Source of the DNA: Caldithrix sp.
Lineage (GTDB): Bacteria > KSB1 > UBA2214 > DYKH01
Assembly (NCBI GenBank): GCA_020722685.1
Contig: DYKH01000016.1
Coordinates: 1 to 59,071, forward strand
Direction of reading: 5' to 3'
DNA length: 59,071 nucleotides
The position numbers and the translations under genes are program-made. The notes under the pieces are model-generated. The model had not been told where the DNA came from and did not search any database. It saw nothing but the letters and a program-made list of their open reading frames with translations. How positions within the stretch are numbered: the stretch's first letter is position 1; each line of letters starts with the position of its first letter. This document shows, piece by piece, positions 42,948 through 52,582 of this stretch.

Positions 42948-44354
42948 TCAATCCGAAGACGTCAAAATGTCATCCTTGATTCTGAGCAGATATTCAAAAG
43001 CTGCATCGTGCTCATTGGGAATATCGCCATTCAAGATGGCTTCTTCTATGGCTTTCTTGATTCTTCCCACCATCGGGCCAGGTTTCAATCCCAAAACCTG
43101 CATAATTTCATCGCCGCGAACCGGCGGTTGAAATCGGCGCAACCGGTCCTTTTCTTCCACCTCCTGCATACGACGGCTCAGAAAATCAAAATTCGCCAAA
43201 TGGTTGGCAACTCGGTGTGGATTTCCCGAAGTAATATCCGCCCGGCAAAGCAGCATCAAGTCGTCGATTTCTTCCCCCGCCAAAAACAGCAAGCGGCGAA
43301 TGGCCGAGTCAGTCACGCCATCTTCCACCAAATGAATGGGGCGCAAATGCAGCCGCACCAGTTTTTGCGCGTAGGCGATTATGTCATTGGACAATTTCAG
43401 CCTTCTGCCGCTGGCGGCCAGCATCTTTGCTCCCAGTTCGTCGTGACCGTGAAACGTCCAGCCGATGCCGGGCTTGAAATCCTTGGTCGCCGGTTTGGCT
43501 ACGTCGTGATAAAGCGCAGCAACGCGCAGCTCCGTCTTGTCGGAGACTTTGGCCACGTTGTCCAACACTTTTAGCGTATGATCAAACACGTCCTTGTGGC
43601 TGTAGCGCCCGATCTGCTCCACGCCCTTCAGCGCGGCGATCTCGGGCATGATGATCGGCAGGAGTCCGGTGTCCTCCATGAGGCGGAATCCCACAGAGGG
43701 CTTTCTGGCATTGAGTATCTTGAGCAGTTCGTCGGTTATGCGTTCTTGGGAAATGATCTTGAGCCGCTCCCGTTCACTGGTAATTCCCTCCTTGGTGCGA
43801 GCATCGATCTGGAACTGCAGTTGGCAGGAGAACCGGATGGCACGCATAATCCGCAAGGGATCGTCATAAAAGGTTTTTTCCGGCTCCAAGGGTGTACGGA
43901 TGATGCCGCTCTTCAGGTCCCCGCTTCCATTGAACGGATCAACGATATGGCCGTAGGTGCCGGCGTTTAGGGAAACGGCAATAGCGTTGATGGTAAAATC
44001 CCGCCGTGCCAAATCCGTCAACAAATCGGCCTTGACCACGTCCGGCTTGCGTGAATCGCCGCGATAACTCTCGGCACGGGCACCGACGAATTCCAGCATG
44101 TGGCCGTGGTACTTCACCAGGGCGGTGCCAAATTTCCGGTAAACGGCCAAGTCGGTGGTCGCCAGTTTTTTGGCCACTTTTTCCGCGAACAGTGGGCCGT
44201 CGCCAATGACGACAAAATCAATGTCCTTCACCCGCTTACCCAAAAACCGATCGCGCACATAGCCGCCGACCGCATATACTTGGACGTGCATTGCATCCGC
44301 CAATGCGCCGATGCGCTGCAATATCCTATTGTCAAAAAGTCCTTGTTGTTCCAT
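42948..44354 (-). CDS. CCA-adding-type tRNA nucleotidyltransferase with HD domain
   Basis: About 468 residues of the polymerase-beta nucleotidyltransferase superfamily. The catalytic region reads GGYVRDRFLGKRVKDIDFVV, where the DID pair binds metal; RRDFTINAIAV and DDPLRIMRAIRFSCQL follow. Residues ~245-360 form an HD domain (SHKDVFDHTLKVLDN ... ALYHDVAKPAT). The enzyme either matures tRNA 3' ends (CCA or A-adding) or is a poly(A) polymerase; the two cannot be separated here. The start at 44354 is taken; one four codons earlier is also open. It lies behind the UbiB-like gene on the same strand and is probably co-transcribed. Confidence 0.9.
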   Translation of the reverse strand: MEQQGLFDNRILQRIGALADAMHVQVYAVGGYVRDRFLGKRVKDIDFVVIGDGPLFAEKVAKKLATTDLAVYRKFGTALVKYHGHMLEFVGARAESYRGDSRKPDVVKADLLTDLARRDFTINAIAVSLNAGTYGHIVDPFNGSGDLKSGIIRTPLEPEKTFYDDPLRIMRAIRFSCQLQFQIDARTKEGITSERERLKIISQERITDELLKILNARKPSVGFRLMEDTGLLPIIMPEIAALKGVEQIGRYSHKDVFDHTLKVLDNVAKVSDKTELRVAALYHDVAKPATKDFKPGIGWTFHGHDELGAKMLAASGRRLKLSNDIIAYAQKLVRLHLRPIHLVEDGVTDSAIRRLLFLAGEEIDDLMLLCRADITSGNPHRVANHLANFDFLSRRMQEVEEKDRLRRFQPPVRGDEIMQVLGLKPGPMVGRIKKAIEEAILNGDIPNEHDAAFEYLLRIKDDILTSSD

Positions 44355-44417
44355 CCTGATTATCAATGCCTGTAAGACCCTTGTCTTTCTTAAAGGAATG
44401 GGATCTCAATTTACGAT

Positions 44418-46100
44418 CTAAAATTTGCCCGACCGCAAAATGGCCAACGCCAGGCCAACCCCCGGTATGGCGGCGAACACATAGCCGATGATACCCAACA
44501 GAGGATAACCGAGAAAGTAGGGTCCTTTGTTCAAGAACATGATGAGCGACGAGCCGACAATCAGCGAGGCGATGATCAAGCTAAATGAAAGTCGATTCGA
44601 GGAGCGATCCATTTCCTGTATCAGCCTTTCCAAACCGCGGTGTTGGAATTCTATCGCCATGCGTCCACGCCGCATCCTGCGCAGAATGAGCTCCAGCTCA
44701 CGGGGCATGATTCTTAACAAATCATACAAATCGCGTAAAGTTTTAGCCGTTTCGTAGCCGAGTTTTTCCGGGCTCACCCGCCGAAGAATCAGCTTGCGCA
44801 GATAGGGCCTGATTTCTTTGACAAAGTTATAACTTGGGTCCAGCTTTCGCCCCAAGTCCTCATAGGTGCCGATCGTCTTGGCCAATAGAAGCATATTGGA
44901 CGGCACCCGCAGACGATGGCGAGCGATAATATCCAAACCTTCACTGACGATGCTTTTCATGTCGATTTTTTGCAACGACAAACCGTAGTAGCGATGCAAA
45001 AATTCCGATATTTCCGCGCGCAGGGGTTGGGGATTTTCATCTTCCGGAAAGGCGCCCAAATTTACCAGAACCCGAATAATGAGGTCAACATCCCGTCGCC
45101 AAACGGCGACCAGCAGATCGGAGAACTCGTCCATCAGCCAGTCGTCTAACCGTCCCATAATGCCAAAATCGACAGGAGCAATCCGGCCGTCCTTGGTAAA
45201 AAAATGGTTGCCCGGGTGCGGATCCGCATGAAAAAAGCCGTCCTCAAAAATTTGTTTGAGAATGAACTGGGTGCCAATGTGCGCCACCTGCTTCAAGTTC
45301 GCGCCGCTTTCCCGAAACAGTCCGAACTCGGAAATCTTGATGCCGTCGATATATTCCAGGGTGACGATTTTGCTGGTGCAATAATCCCAATGCACTTTGG
45401 GGACGTGTACAGAGGGCACACGCTCAAAGTTGGCGCCGAACTGCTCGATGCTGCGCGCCTCGTTCATGAAATCGACCTCGCGCTTCATCGAGCGGCTGAG
45501 TTCTTCCACCATGGCCACCGGATTGTACTGCTGAGCTTCCTCCAGGTGCCGCTCGATCATTCCCGCCAAATCCCGCAAAATTCCCATATCCGTTTCGATG
45601 AGCCGGATAATTTTCGGTCGCTGCACTTTAACCACGACCCGCTCGCCCGTTAACAATGTTGCCCGGTAAGCCAGAGCGATAGAGGCGGAGGCTACCGGGT
45701 TAGGATCAAAGGAGTCAAAAAGTAGCTCCAGCCTGCTTTTGAGCTCCTTTTCGATGACGGCTTTCACTTCATCGAACGGGATAGGTTTGACTTTGTCCTG
45801 CAGCTTGGACAGCTCATCGATGAATGCCGGCGGCAGAAGAAATGAGCGGGTGCTCAACAACTGGCCGACTTTGATAAAGGTCGGCCCCAACTCTTCTAAG
45901 GCCAGGCGCAGTCTCTGCGGCGCGTTCAAGGGACGACCGCCGACCGCTTTTCGGCCGCGCAGTCGGGCACCCAGTCTGGCCCGTGCGGCCATTCCTGTTC
46001 GATCCACTATTTCGGCAAAGCCGTACTTGGCAAAAACGCCGATGATCTGGCGGGTGCGGCGGAGGTTGCGATAGCCTTTGTCAATGCGTGGGAGTTTCAT
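44418..46100 (-). CDS. ABC1/UbiB-family atypical kinase
   Basis: About 560 residues of the AarF/UbiB/ADCK family, linked to ubiquinone or isoprenoid lipid metabolism. The family's KxGQ motif is seen as FIKVGQLLSTRS near residue 74. The ATP-binding Lys follows in VVVKVQRPKI, and catalytic HADPHPGNHFF and VDFGIMGRL lie near residues 290-315. Two C-terminal membrane helices are present (SLIIASLIVGSSLIMFL and IGYVFAAIPGVGLALAIL). I chose the ATG at 46100; an upstream frame would run through the heptamer hairpin. No good ribosome site is visible. Confidence 0.92.
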   Translation of the reverse strand: MKLPRIDKGYRNLRRTRQIIGVFAKYGFAEIVDRTGMAARARLGARLRGRKAVGGRPLNAPQRLRLALEELGPTFIKVGQLLSTRSFLLPPAFIDELSKLQDKVKPIPFDEVKAVIEKELKSRLELLFDSFDPNPVASASIALAYRATLLTGERVVVKVQRPKIIRLIETDMGILRDLAGMIERHLEEAQQYNPVAMVEELSRSMKREVDFMNEARSIEQFGANFERVPSVHVPKVHWDYCTSKIVTLEYIDGIKISEFGLFRESGANLKQVAHIGTQFILKQIFEDGFFHADPHPGNHFFTKDGRIAPVDFGIMGRLDDWLMDEFSDLLVAVWRRDVDLIIRVLVNLGAFPEDENPQPLRAEISEFLHRYYGLSLQKIDMKSIVSEGLDIIARHRLRVPSNMLLLAKTIGTYEDLGRKLDPSYNFVKEIRPYLRKLILRRVSPEKLGYETAKTLRDLYDLLRIMPRELELILRRMRRGRMAIEFQHRGLERLIQEMDRSSNRLSFSLIIASLIVGSSLIMFLNKGPYFLGYPLLGIIGYVFAAIPGVGLALAILRSGKF

Positions 46101-46144
46101 CAAACGAGGTTTTCTCAGAATTTGGCAGGTTGTTGGAGCGTCCG

Positions 46145-46222
46145 TTGACAATTGACTATTGAACGTTGAACATTGATCGTTTTCCAATAGTCAATGTTCA
46201 ACGTTCAATAGTCAACGTTCAA
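46145..46222. repeat. Inverted heptamer-repeat hairpin, copy B
   Basis: TTGACAA, TTGACTA, TTGAACG, TTGAACA, TTGATCG on the left; TAGTCAA, TGTTCAA, CGTTCAA, TAGTCAA, CGTTCAA on the right. 46152-46176 and 46191-46215 are perfectly complementary over 25 bases with a 14-base loop. It is the best-preserved of the three copies. It sits just upstream of the UbiB-like gene. Confidence 0.9.
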
Positions 46223-46786
46223 TTAGCGACATTCCTTTACAACCCTTCGCAAGTCGGGTGTTCTCAGGTTACTCCTCGCGATCAATATACTAAAATGGCC
46301 CCGAAATACAAATACCTTTTCCAAGAAGCAGTAAAGGCGGCAAATGCCTCGGTTTGTTTCAACCCCGAACAAATGTTTCAGGCAAACACGAAAAACCCAC
46401 CTTTCCGTACGGGTGGCAAACCCGCTTCGCGACGGTGAAGGAGGTGATTCGATCGTTTTCCCACGGAATGTCTGATGCAGTCGTATTGTCCCGCCTGTAA
46501 AACAAGAGCTTAAAAGCCACCAATGGAGAATCCACAAACCCGCTCGCAAGGCCCGATTTCGGAAACGAACTGAGGCAAGATATGGCATCTTATTTGCCCA
46601 AAGCAGGACGCGAAGCTTTATTCAGACTGTGTATACTGACCAGTTCTGGATTATGAACACAAAGATTAGACGAGACAAACGAGTCAAAAGAAGGATAAAA
46701 TGAGGGAGGTGAAAAGGGAGTCATTCAATCGTTGCAAATCAGCTTTCTAACCTAATTAAGAAGTAGTGAACCTCATGGAGGAAATC
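46223..46786. other. Gene-poor region upstream of the giant secreted protein
   Basis: About 560 bases. I see no convincing gene on either strand. A minus-strand frame at 46223-46588 has an unlikely composition, and I regard it as chance. A partial dyad ACAACCC...GGGTGT near 46238-46261 resembles the hairpin beside repeat A. The promoter for the large gene at 46787 should lie here, but I find no clear motif. Confidence 0.4.
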
Positions 46787-49700
46787 ATGAACAAACATGG
46801 AAAAGGACTTTTCCCTCTGTTCCTGACGATGGTTTTCATTCTGCTCTTCTCAGCTCTTTCTTTTGCGCAGAATGGAACCATTACCAGCAGAGAAACCTCG
46901 GATCCACTGCAAACCGGCTATGCCAGGTGGATCAAAATAACTGTCAAGGGAGGAGCCGGCGGCAACGACAACCTGAATGATAATTTTCAGGGCGTGCAAA
47001 TGCTGGTAGACCTGAATATCGATGGCGATGATGATTATACGACACCTGCCAACCCTCCTCTGACCATCGGCAAGGATTCTTACTATGCCAGTGGAGATGT
47101 TGCAGGAGATATTGTCTCATATCCCCCGGGAACCAGCGGCGGCGCCAATGATTCTACCTTTTTCGTCGCCATCAAGCAAGGCAAACAAAATCGATACCCT
47201 GACTCGTTAGGATATGAAACCTCGCTGCGACCGCGCATTCAGCTTACCAACAGCGGCGCACTGCGCGTCGGGTCGGCGCCGTTTACTTTTTCTATAGCCA
47301 ATGAAACCGACCTTTTCATGGCTAAAGACGGCATTAAGCCGGTAATTAAGGCAGTCTATTCCTACGACGACGGCAGCGGGGCGACAAATCCAACTGCCAA
47401 TCACAAAGGGAACAAGACAGCCTTCGATGGCTACATAGATCGCCTCGACCTCGTGTGGAGCGAAGCGATGCGGGATTCCAACACCACGGTCAATACCACC
47501 ATCTTTCCCAATCCGGATCCAAGCACCATCTACGGGTTTGAAGGAACCGGCACCTGGTACGGGAAACGAAGATTTACTATCAAAGTGATGTCCTTCCAGC
47601 CGAATACCGGTATCACGCCCATCCTTCGCTATTATCCCCCGACCACTGAGGCACAGAAATTCAGGGAAGCGGCGACTTCACAGAATCGGTATTATGCGCT
47701 TTCGCAAGAGCGCGGCATCACGGACAGAGCGGGGCCAGCCATCATTAGCGCCAGAACCATGCGCGCCAGCCGGCGTCAGCCTCTGGCCAACGCGCTGACG
47801 AGCAAGCTCATCGAAGTCACCTTTAGCGAGCCAGTCGAGCGCTCCTCGGTGCAAGTAGGGAACGTGGACTTTAAGGTTCGCACGACCGTCTCGGGCGCCG
47901 ATACCAACGTGACGAATGACATTGCTTCCATCCAATCCCCTTCAGCCGCGGTCACCCGAAGCTCAATTTACGTGTTCGCTCTCACTCAGAATTTCGAATC
48001 AGAAAATGAGATCGGCACGATCGTGTTCACCGCCGATAGCGTGGTAACCGATGCCCCCAGCGACAGCGGAAGCAACTATAACGGCGCTTCTCGTGCCCCG
48101 CAGCCGCCGACCCGACCGCTGCCATCACGTGGAGCAGTCATCAATATCGCGGACGGCATCTATCCCAACATCACACGTTTTAGAACCGTTGATGCTGCCT
48201 TGAACGCAGAGTTGGCATCCGGCGGAACCAATGGCTGGGGCTACCTCGATTATGTGGACGTGCTCTTCGATCACGCTATGGATACAACCCGCAAAAGCAC
48301 TTCCGGCTTTGTCATTACCGGCGCGGGAATTCAAGGCGTAGGAGGCACCGGCAAATGGCTTTCCGTTGGTGAAGAAGGTTTGATCAAAATCTTCCGCATA
48401 CCGTTGGTAGCGACCAATCCCGCCATAGCCAATACCGGCGTCATACCGACCTTGAGCTACACGAATCCCGACAATCCAACGGGTTTGCGGGATGCTATCA
48501 ATGCCGGCTTGACTGAAAATCTGCTCACCAGCGATATTAATACGTCCGCTGATAATGGCTTGGCCGTCGTGCGTGTAGACAGCGCCGGTCCGGCGATTGT
48601 TCAATCCTATACTGCCGGCAACAAGCGCATCCGCATCACCTTCAGCGAAAAGGTGAACACCGCCGGTTGGCCGACAACTCCCCCGGCTGCTCCCAGTTAC
48701 AAATTTAGATGGGTCGTTGGGCCTTCCTACTATAATTTCCCGGTCGCTACGCGCGAATTCTTCACTGGGCTCTCCGGCTCCAACAGCGACAGCGTCGTCT
48801 ACTTGAACCATAATGGGACCGCCTGGGCCAAGACCGACAGCGGCGGCATCAACTTTGACGCCGCCGGAATCGTGGCCCAATGGAATAATCCGGCCAATAC
48901 CAATAGCCAACGCGACGACGACAACAGTCTCAACGCCCCGGCACGGGTAAAACAGGGTTCGGATGTCAAAGTCCAGCGCGACAACATTGCTCCGATTCTG
49001 CTGAGATTGGAAACGGCAGACCTAAGTAAGAACGGCAAACTCGATCACTATCGCCTGGTATTCGACGATTTGTCGCCCATTTTCCCGCGCGCTTCCTTCC
49101 GCTCCAATCTTTGGACCATCACCGGCTATGACGGAGCGAAGGGCGGCTTGCAGATTGACTTGAACGTTTACAATCCCGCCCATGCTTATTATCAGCCCAC
49201 CGCCATCAACAGCTTTGGCGACACCGTTGAGGTCTTTATCAAATTCAACGAGACCGTCGGCGTTGGTCCTGCTGCGACTCCTTATAACGGCGACACCGGT
49301 GACGTCCCCAACGTTGCGGTGGCAACCGGCAATGGCTTTGCCGACTGGGCAGATAATGTGATGAGCGCCTTGCCCAACATCAATGTTCCACCCAAAGACA
49401 AGGCCGGTCCGGCCATCATGAGCGCCACGACCATCAACACCACTCAAGTCGAGGTGCTTATGAGCGAGGACCTGTTAGATGGCTCGGCAGAAACCTCGGA
49501 TTTCCGGCTGACCATGGGTAAGGATCTGAATCTGTTGAGCGTCCAGGAAGTGGCTGCAGGAAAGCTGAAAGCCAGCGCCTTCGATCAGGACTATTGGCTG
49601 CCAACGCAGACCGGCACTATTGCCCTGGTCGGCGAAAACCGGGTGTATGATAATATCAGCGGCGCCGACAACGGCAATATGCAAACCAGCGCCATCCCAG

Positions 49701-51394
49701 TCAACGATCACGCTGCCAGCCAATTCGATGTCAATCTGGCCATCGAGGGCGACGTCATTCGCGGCGTTCCTTTCCAAATCGAAGTCATTGCCCGCGATAG
49801 CCATGGCAACGTGGACACCAATTTCCCCGAGATGATCGTTTTCTCCAGCAATCTGACACAAAATGAAATCGATCTGCCCGACGGTCCGCAGCCGTTGGAA
49901 GGCGGAATGGGCTTTTTCGATGTCACCAGTTGGAAAACCACCGACAATCTCATCATATCCGTCTCGGTGAACAGCGATCGTTACGCTCGCTTCTTCAGCG
50001 AATCGGCTCCCATCAACGTGGTGGAGCCGGTGATCGATTCTCCGGATACTCTGATCGTCAAGGACTATCGAGGCATTGACGGTCTCGGCGATCAGGGCGG
50101 CTTTGTTGCATTGGTTTTCGATTATTCGGACAATCACCCCGGCATCGGTACGCAAAACGTGATCGACTATTACCAGCTCTATCGTGAGTTCGATCATGAC
50201 GTGTGGGATTGGGGCACGTTCGTAGCCACCGACACCACCGGCTCCGGGGCGGACTCGATGCGTTTGGTCGTTTGGACCGGCGATAACGTGGAATCCAATT
50301 TCTGGGTGCGTGCGGTTTGGGATCCCAGTCTGCCGGGCACCCGCGTCGGCAACGCCACGAGTACCACCGAGTCCATCCAAGTTCCACCAGGATACGTGCT
50401 ATTGACCGGAAACCAACCGGTTCTGTTGCGCAGCAAAGGCAAAAAAATCGTCAGCGACAAAAGCCAACGGAGCGCGGTTGAAGGCGGCGATCAAGTCGTT
50501 TCCGCATCGGTTATGGGCCACGGACGTGCATCCGACAACATCGCGCCCAAGGCGCCCGCAACCCTTTACGCTGATAAAGATGGTCTGGCAGTCAAGCTGC
50601 ACTGGCCGAAAGTGACCCAAGGCGTCAACGGCATGACCGAAGTATTCCCCATAAAATACGAGATTTTGTCCCATGCCACCAACGCTTACTTTGATCCGGC
50701 GCAGGGAACCTTGGAAGCAACCGTCACCGATACCTCTTACCTGATGAACGGCGAGCAGTTGCGCAAGTTCTTCTGTGTGCGGGCCGTGGATACGGACAAC
50801 AAGTCCGTCGAGTCCAAACGCACCGGCAAGTGGGGCTTCCAAATGTACCGCGGCCAGGACAATCGTTACAACTACTTGTCCTTGCCCTTAGAAACAACCT
50901 TCAAAAAGGCCAGCGATTTGGCAACGGACGTCACCGGCTTGGCGGCACTGCACCAACTGGAGGCGGCGACCAACGGCTTTAGCAAATACTATTTGCCGGC
51001 CATCAATTTTGGCAGCAACTTTACTTTGAAGAGCGGCATGCCCGTGCTGGTTTCCGCCAGTCCCACTGCTCCCACCGCTTGGTTCTACAGTGGCGCGGTG
51101 CCGGCGACGGAAACAGTGCAGTTTGCTCTGGTCAAGGGCGACAAATACATGTATAACGAAATCATTCTGCCTTTGGACATGACCGCCATTACCACGGCTG
51201 ACCAGTTGGCGCAAAACATCGGCGGCGTGGAAGTCGTTTTGAAAATCGATCCGGCCACCAATGCGTTCACCAAGTTCTGGCTGCCGGGCATCAAATATGG
51301 CGATAACTTTGCCATTCAACCGGGTGAGCCAGTGCTCATCAATGTCAACAAGAATGCGCCGTCTGTCTGGCCAGATTACTCAGCAAGGAGGTAA
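46787..51394 (+). CDS. Giant secreted multi-domain Ig-like repeat protein
   Basis: 1535 residues with a signal peptide (LFPLFLTMVFILLFSALSFAQ). At least five repeated segments begin like DxAGPAI(I/V/M)xxxT or DGIxPxI and contain VTFSEPV, ITFSEKV or similar strands, a pattern of Big_5/SbsA-type Ig-like domains. Near residues 1250-1360 is a fibronectin-III-like region (KLHWPKVTQGVNGM). The last ~150 residues contain two copies of a ~65-residue module (YNYLSLPLETTFKKASDLAT ... GSNFTLKSGMPVLV and YNEIILPLDMTAITTADQLA ... GDNFAIQPGEPVLI). There is no T9SS C-terminal domain. The ATG is preceded by GGAGGAAATC. It is probably a surface or extracellular structural protein. Confidence 0.85.
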   Translation: MNKHGKGLFPLFLTMVFILLFSALSFAQNGTITSRETSDPLQTGYARWIKITVKGGAGGNDNLNDNFQGVQMLVDLNIDGDDDYTTPANPPLTIGKDSYYASGDVAGDIVSYPPGTSGGANDSTFFVAIKQGKQNRYPDSLGYETSLRPRIQLTNSGALRVGSAPFTFSIANETDLFMAKDGIKPVIKAVYSYDDGSGATNPTANHKGNKTAFDGYIDRLDLVWSEAMRDSNTTVNTTIFPNPDPSTIYGFEGTGTWYGKRRFTIKVMSFQPNTGITPILRYYPPTTEAQKFREAATSQNRYYALSQERGITDRAGPAIISARTMRASRRQPLANALTSKLIEVTFSEPVERSSVQVGNVDFKVRTTVSGADTNVTNDIASIQSPSAAVTRSSIYVFALTQNFESENEIGTIVFTADSVVTDAPSDSGSNYNGASRAPQPPTRPLPSRGAVINIADGIYPNITRFRTVDAALNAELASGGTNGWGYLDYVDVLFDHAMDTTRKSTSGFVITGAGIQGVGGTGKWLSVGEEGLIKIFRIPLVATNPAIANTGVIPTLSYTNPDNPTGLRDAINAGLTENLLTSDINTSADNGLAVVRVDSAGPAIVQSYTAGNKRIRITFSEKVNTAGWPTTPPAAPSYKFRWVVGPSYYNFPVATREFFTGLSGSNSDSVVYLNHNGTAWAKTDSGGINFDAAGIVAQWNNPANTNSQRDDDNSLNAPARVKQGSDVKVQRDNIAPILLRLETADLSKNGKLDHYRLVFDDLSPIFPRASFRSNLWTITGYDGAKGGLQIDLNVYNPAHAYYQPTAINSFGDTVEVFIKFNETVGVGPAATPYNGDTGDVPNVAVATGNGFADWADNVMSALPNINVPPKDKAGPAIMSATTINTTQVEVLMSEDLLDGSAETSDFRLTMGKDLNLLSVQEVAAGKLKASAFDQDYWLPTQTGTIALVGENRVYDNISGADNGNMQTSAIPVNDHAASQFDVNLAIEGDVIRGVPFQIEVIARDSHGNVDTNFPEMIVFSSNLTQNEIDLPDGPQPLEGGMGFFDVTSWKTTDNLIISVSVNSDRYARFFSESAPINVVEPVIDSPDTLIVKDYRGIDGLGDQGGFVALVFDYSDNHPGIGTQNVIDYYQLYREFDHDVWDWGTFVATDTTGSGADSMRLVVWTGDNVESNFWVRAVWDPSLPGTRVGNATSTTESIQVPPGYVLLTGNQPVLLRSKGKKIVSDKSQRSAVEGGDQVVSASVMGHGRASDNIAPKAPATLYADKDGLAVKLHWPKVTQGVNGMTEVFPIKYEILSHATNAYFDPAQGTLEATVTDTSYLMNGEQLRKFFCVRAVDTDNKSVESKRTGKWGFQMYRGQDNRYNYLSLPLETTFKKASDLATDVTGLAALHQLEAATNGFSKYYLPAINFGSNFTLKSGMPVLVSASPTAPTAWFYSGAVPATETVQFALVKGDKYMYNEIILPLDMTAITTADQLAQNIGGVEVVLKIDPATNAFTKFWLPGIKYGDNFAIQPGEPVLINVNKNAPSVWPDYSARR

Positions 51395-51396
51395 CA

Positions 51397-52347
51397 ATGA
51401 AGAATATATCCATTTTATCGGCCATCATGAGTCTGCTTGTGTTAGCCTTGGCTGGAACAGGAAGCGCTCAGTTGCCGCATATTGTCATGGGCACCATTCT
51501 CAACCCGGATAGCACGGCGCCCGCCCTGAATGAAATCGAGTTCCGCGGCTATCTCACCAAAGCCCCGCATGACACCTCCGCGCCGGATTCATGCAGCGAA
51601 GGAGGCGGCTGGGCCGTCGAGGTCATTTACGGCATTCCCAACAGCAAATGGGTGCCGGGCGATACCTTGGTCGTCATCTTTAAAAATATCGGCCAAGGCC
51701 AGTATGCCAATGCGATGAGCAAAATCTTCCACGTGACCACGGAAAATTCACCCGAGCTCGTCGACAATAAAGCACTGCCGGTCGAGCTGACCACTTTCGA
51801 TGCTCTGGTGCACCGTGGCTCCCTTGCCGATGAAATCGTTCTCTCGTGGAGAACCATTGGCGAGACCAACAACTTTGGCTTCGAGGTGCAGCGCAGCGAA
51901 AACGGCAAGGATTTCAAGAAAATCGGCTTTGTCTCCGGCGCCGGGTCAACCAACGTAGCCCAAGCCTATGAGTTCGTGGATTCAGATGTGAGCGTCGGTA
52001 TCTACTACTATCGTTTGAAACAGATCGATACCAACGGCTCCTTCTCCTTGTCAGACGTAAAGGAAGTGGCGCTCACTCCGCCGGACAGCTACGAGCTGGG
52101 CCAAAACTTTCCCAATCCTTTCAATCCGCAAACGGACATTGTTTTCCGGTTGAAAGAGGACGGGCGGGTGGCGATAACGGTCTATGATGTGTTGGGTCGC
52201 GAAGTAGGAAAGGTGATCGACGAGCGGATGAAGGCGGGCACTCATCGCGTGACGTTTGATGGCAAAGCGCTGCCCTCCGGCATGTACCTGTACAGCATGA
52301 AGGCCGGCAACTTTCATCAAGTGAAGAAGATGGCTTTGATCAAGTAA
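51397..52347 (+). CDS. T9SS type A sorting-domain secreted protein
   Basis: 316 residues with a signal peptide (LLVLALAGTGSAQ), a central region with LPVELTTFDALVHRG and an FGFEVQRSENGKDFKKIGFV segment seen in many FCB secreted proteins, and a C-terminal Por-secretion domain (about residues 230-316). The sorting domain starts YELGQNFPNPFNPQTDIVF and ends GNFHQVKKMALIK. It should be exported by a type IX secretion system and attached to or released from the surface. It begins 2 bases after the giant gene (ribosome site AAGGAGG), so the two are translated together and may form a pair. Confidence 0.9.
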   Translation: MKNISILSAIMSLLVLALAGTGSAQLPHIVMGTILNPDSTAPALNEIEFRGYLTKAPHDTSAPDSCSEGGGWAVEVIYGIPNSKWVPGDTLVVIFKNIGQGQYANAMSKIFHVTTENSPELVDNKALPVELTTFDALVHRGSLADEIVLSWRTIGETNNFGFEVQRSENGKDFKKIGFVSGAGSTNVAQAYEFVDSDVSVGIYYYRLKQIDTNGSFSLSDVKEVALTPPDSYELGQNFPNPFNPQTDIVFRLKEDGRVAITVYDVLGREVGKVIDERMKAGTHRVTFDGKALPSGMYLYSMKAGNFHQVKKMALIK

Positions 52348-52352
52348 AGCAT

Positions 52353-52367
52353 AGACCTCACAGGTCT
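52353..52367. repeat. AGACCTCACAGGTCT flank, left
   Basis: The 15-base sequence AGACCTCACAGGTCT, followed by TGGAG, recurs (with CGGAG) at 52491. The two copies enclose heptamer hairpin C as a direct repeat of about 20 bases with one mismatch. Confidence 0.75.
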
Positions 52368-52377
52368 TGGAGGCTTA

Positions 52378-52487
52378 TTGACTGTTGACAATTGAACATT
52401 GACAATTGAACATTGACTATTGCCTGCGTGGATGGCTATTGCCCTCTTGGAATAGTCAATGTTCAACGTTCAATTGTCAATTGTAAG
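52378..52487. repeat. Inverted heptamer-repeat hairpin, copy C
   Basis: The left arm is seven 7-mers (TTGACTG, TTGACAA, TTGAACA, TTGACAA, TTGAACA, TTGACTA, TTGCCTG) and the right arm five (TAGTCAA, TGTTCAA, CGTTCAA, TTGTCAA, TTGTAAG). TTGAACATTGACTATT pairs perfectly with AATAGTCAATGTTCAA. It has a longer loop than copies A and B and lies behind the T9SS gene. Confidence 0.88.
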
Positions 52488-52490
52488 CTT

Positions 52491-52523
52491 AGACCTCACA
52501 GGTCTCGGAGACCTGTGAGGTCT
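52491..52523. terminator. Perfect palindrome AGACCTCACAGGTCT-CGG-AGACCTGTGAGGTCT
   Basis: A 15-bp perfect stem with a three-base loop. Similar AGACCTCACAGGTCT palindromes are familiar dispersed repeats in several FCB genomes (from memory, not checked). It may end the transcript of the T9SS gene, but there is no T-run behind it. Confidence 0.6.
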
Positions 52524-52582
52524 GATGAGAGCAGCAGCAAAGGACATTGGGTCACCCTCCCGGCCTGATGTCCTTATTTCCA

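Noticed and set aside
46223..46588. A 121-codon minus-strand frame upstream of the giant protein gene
   Set aside because: Unlikely amino-acid composition, no start signals and no recognisable motif; I treat the region as non-coding.
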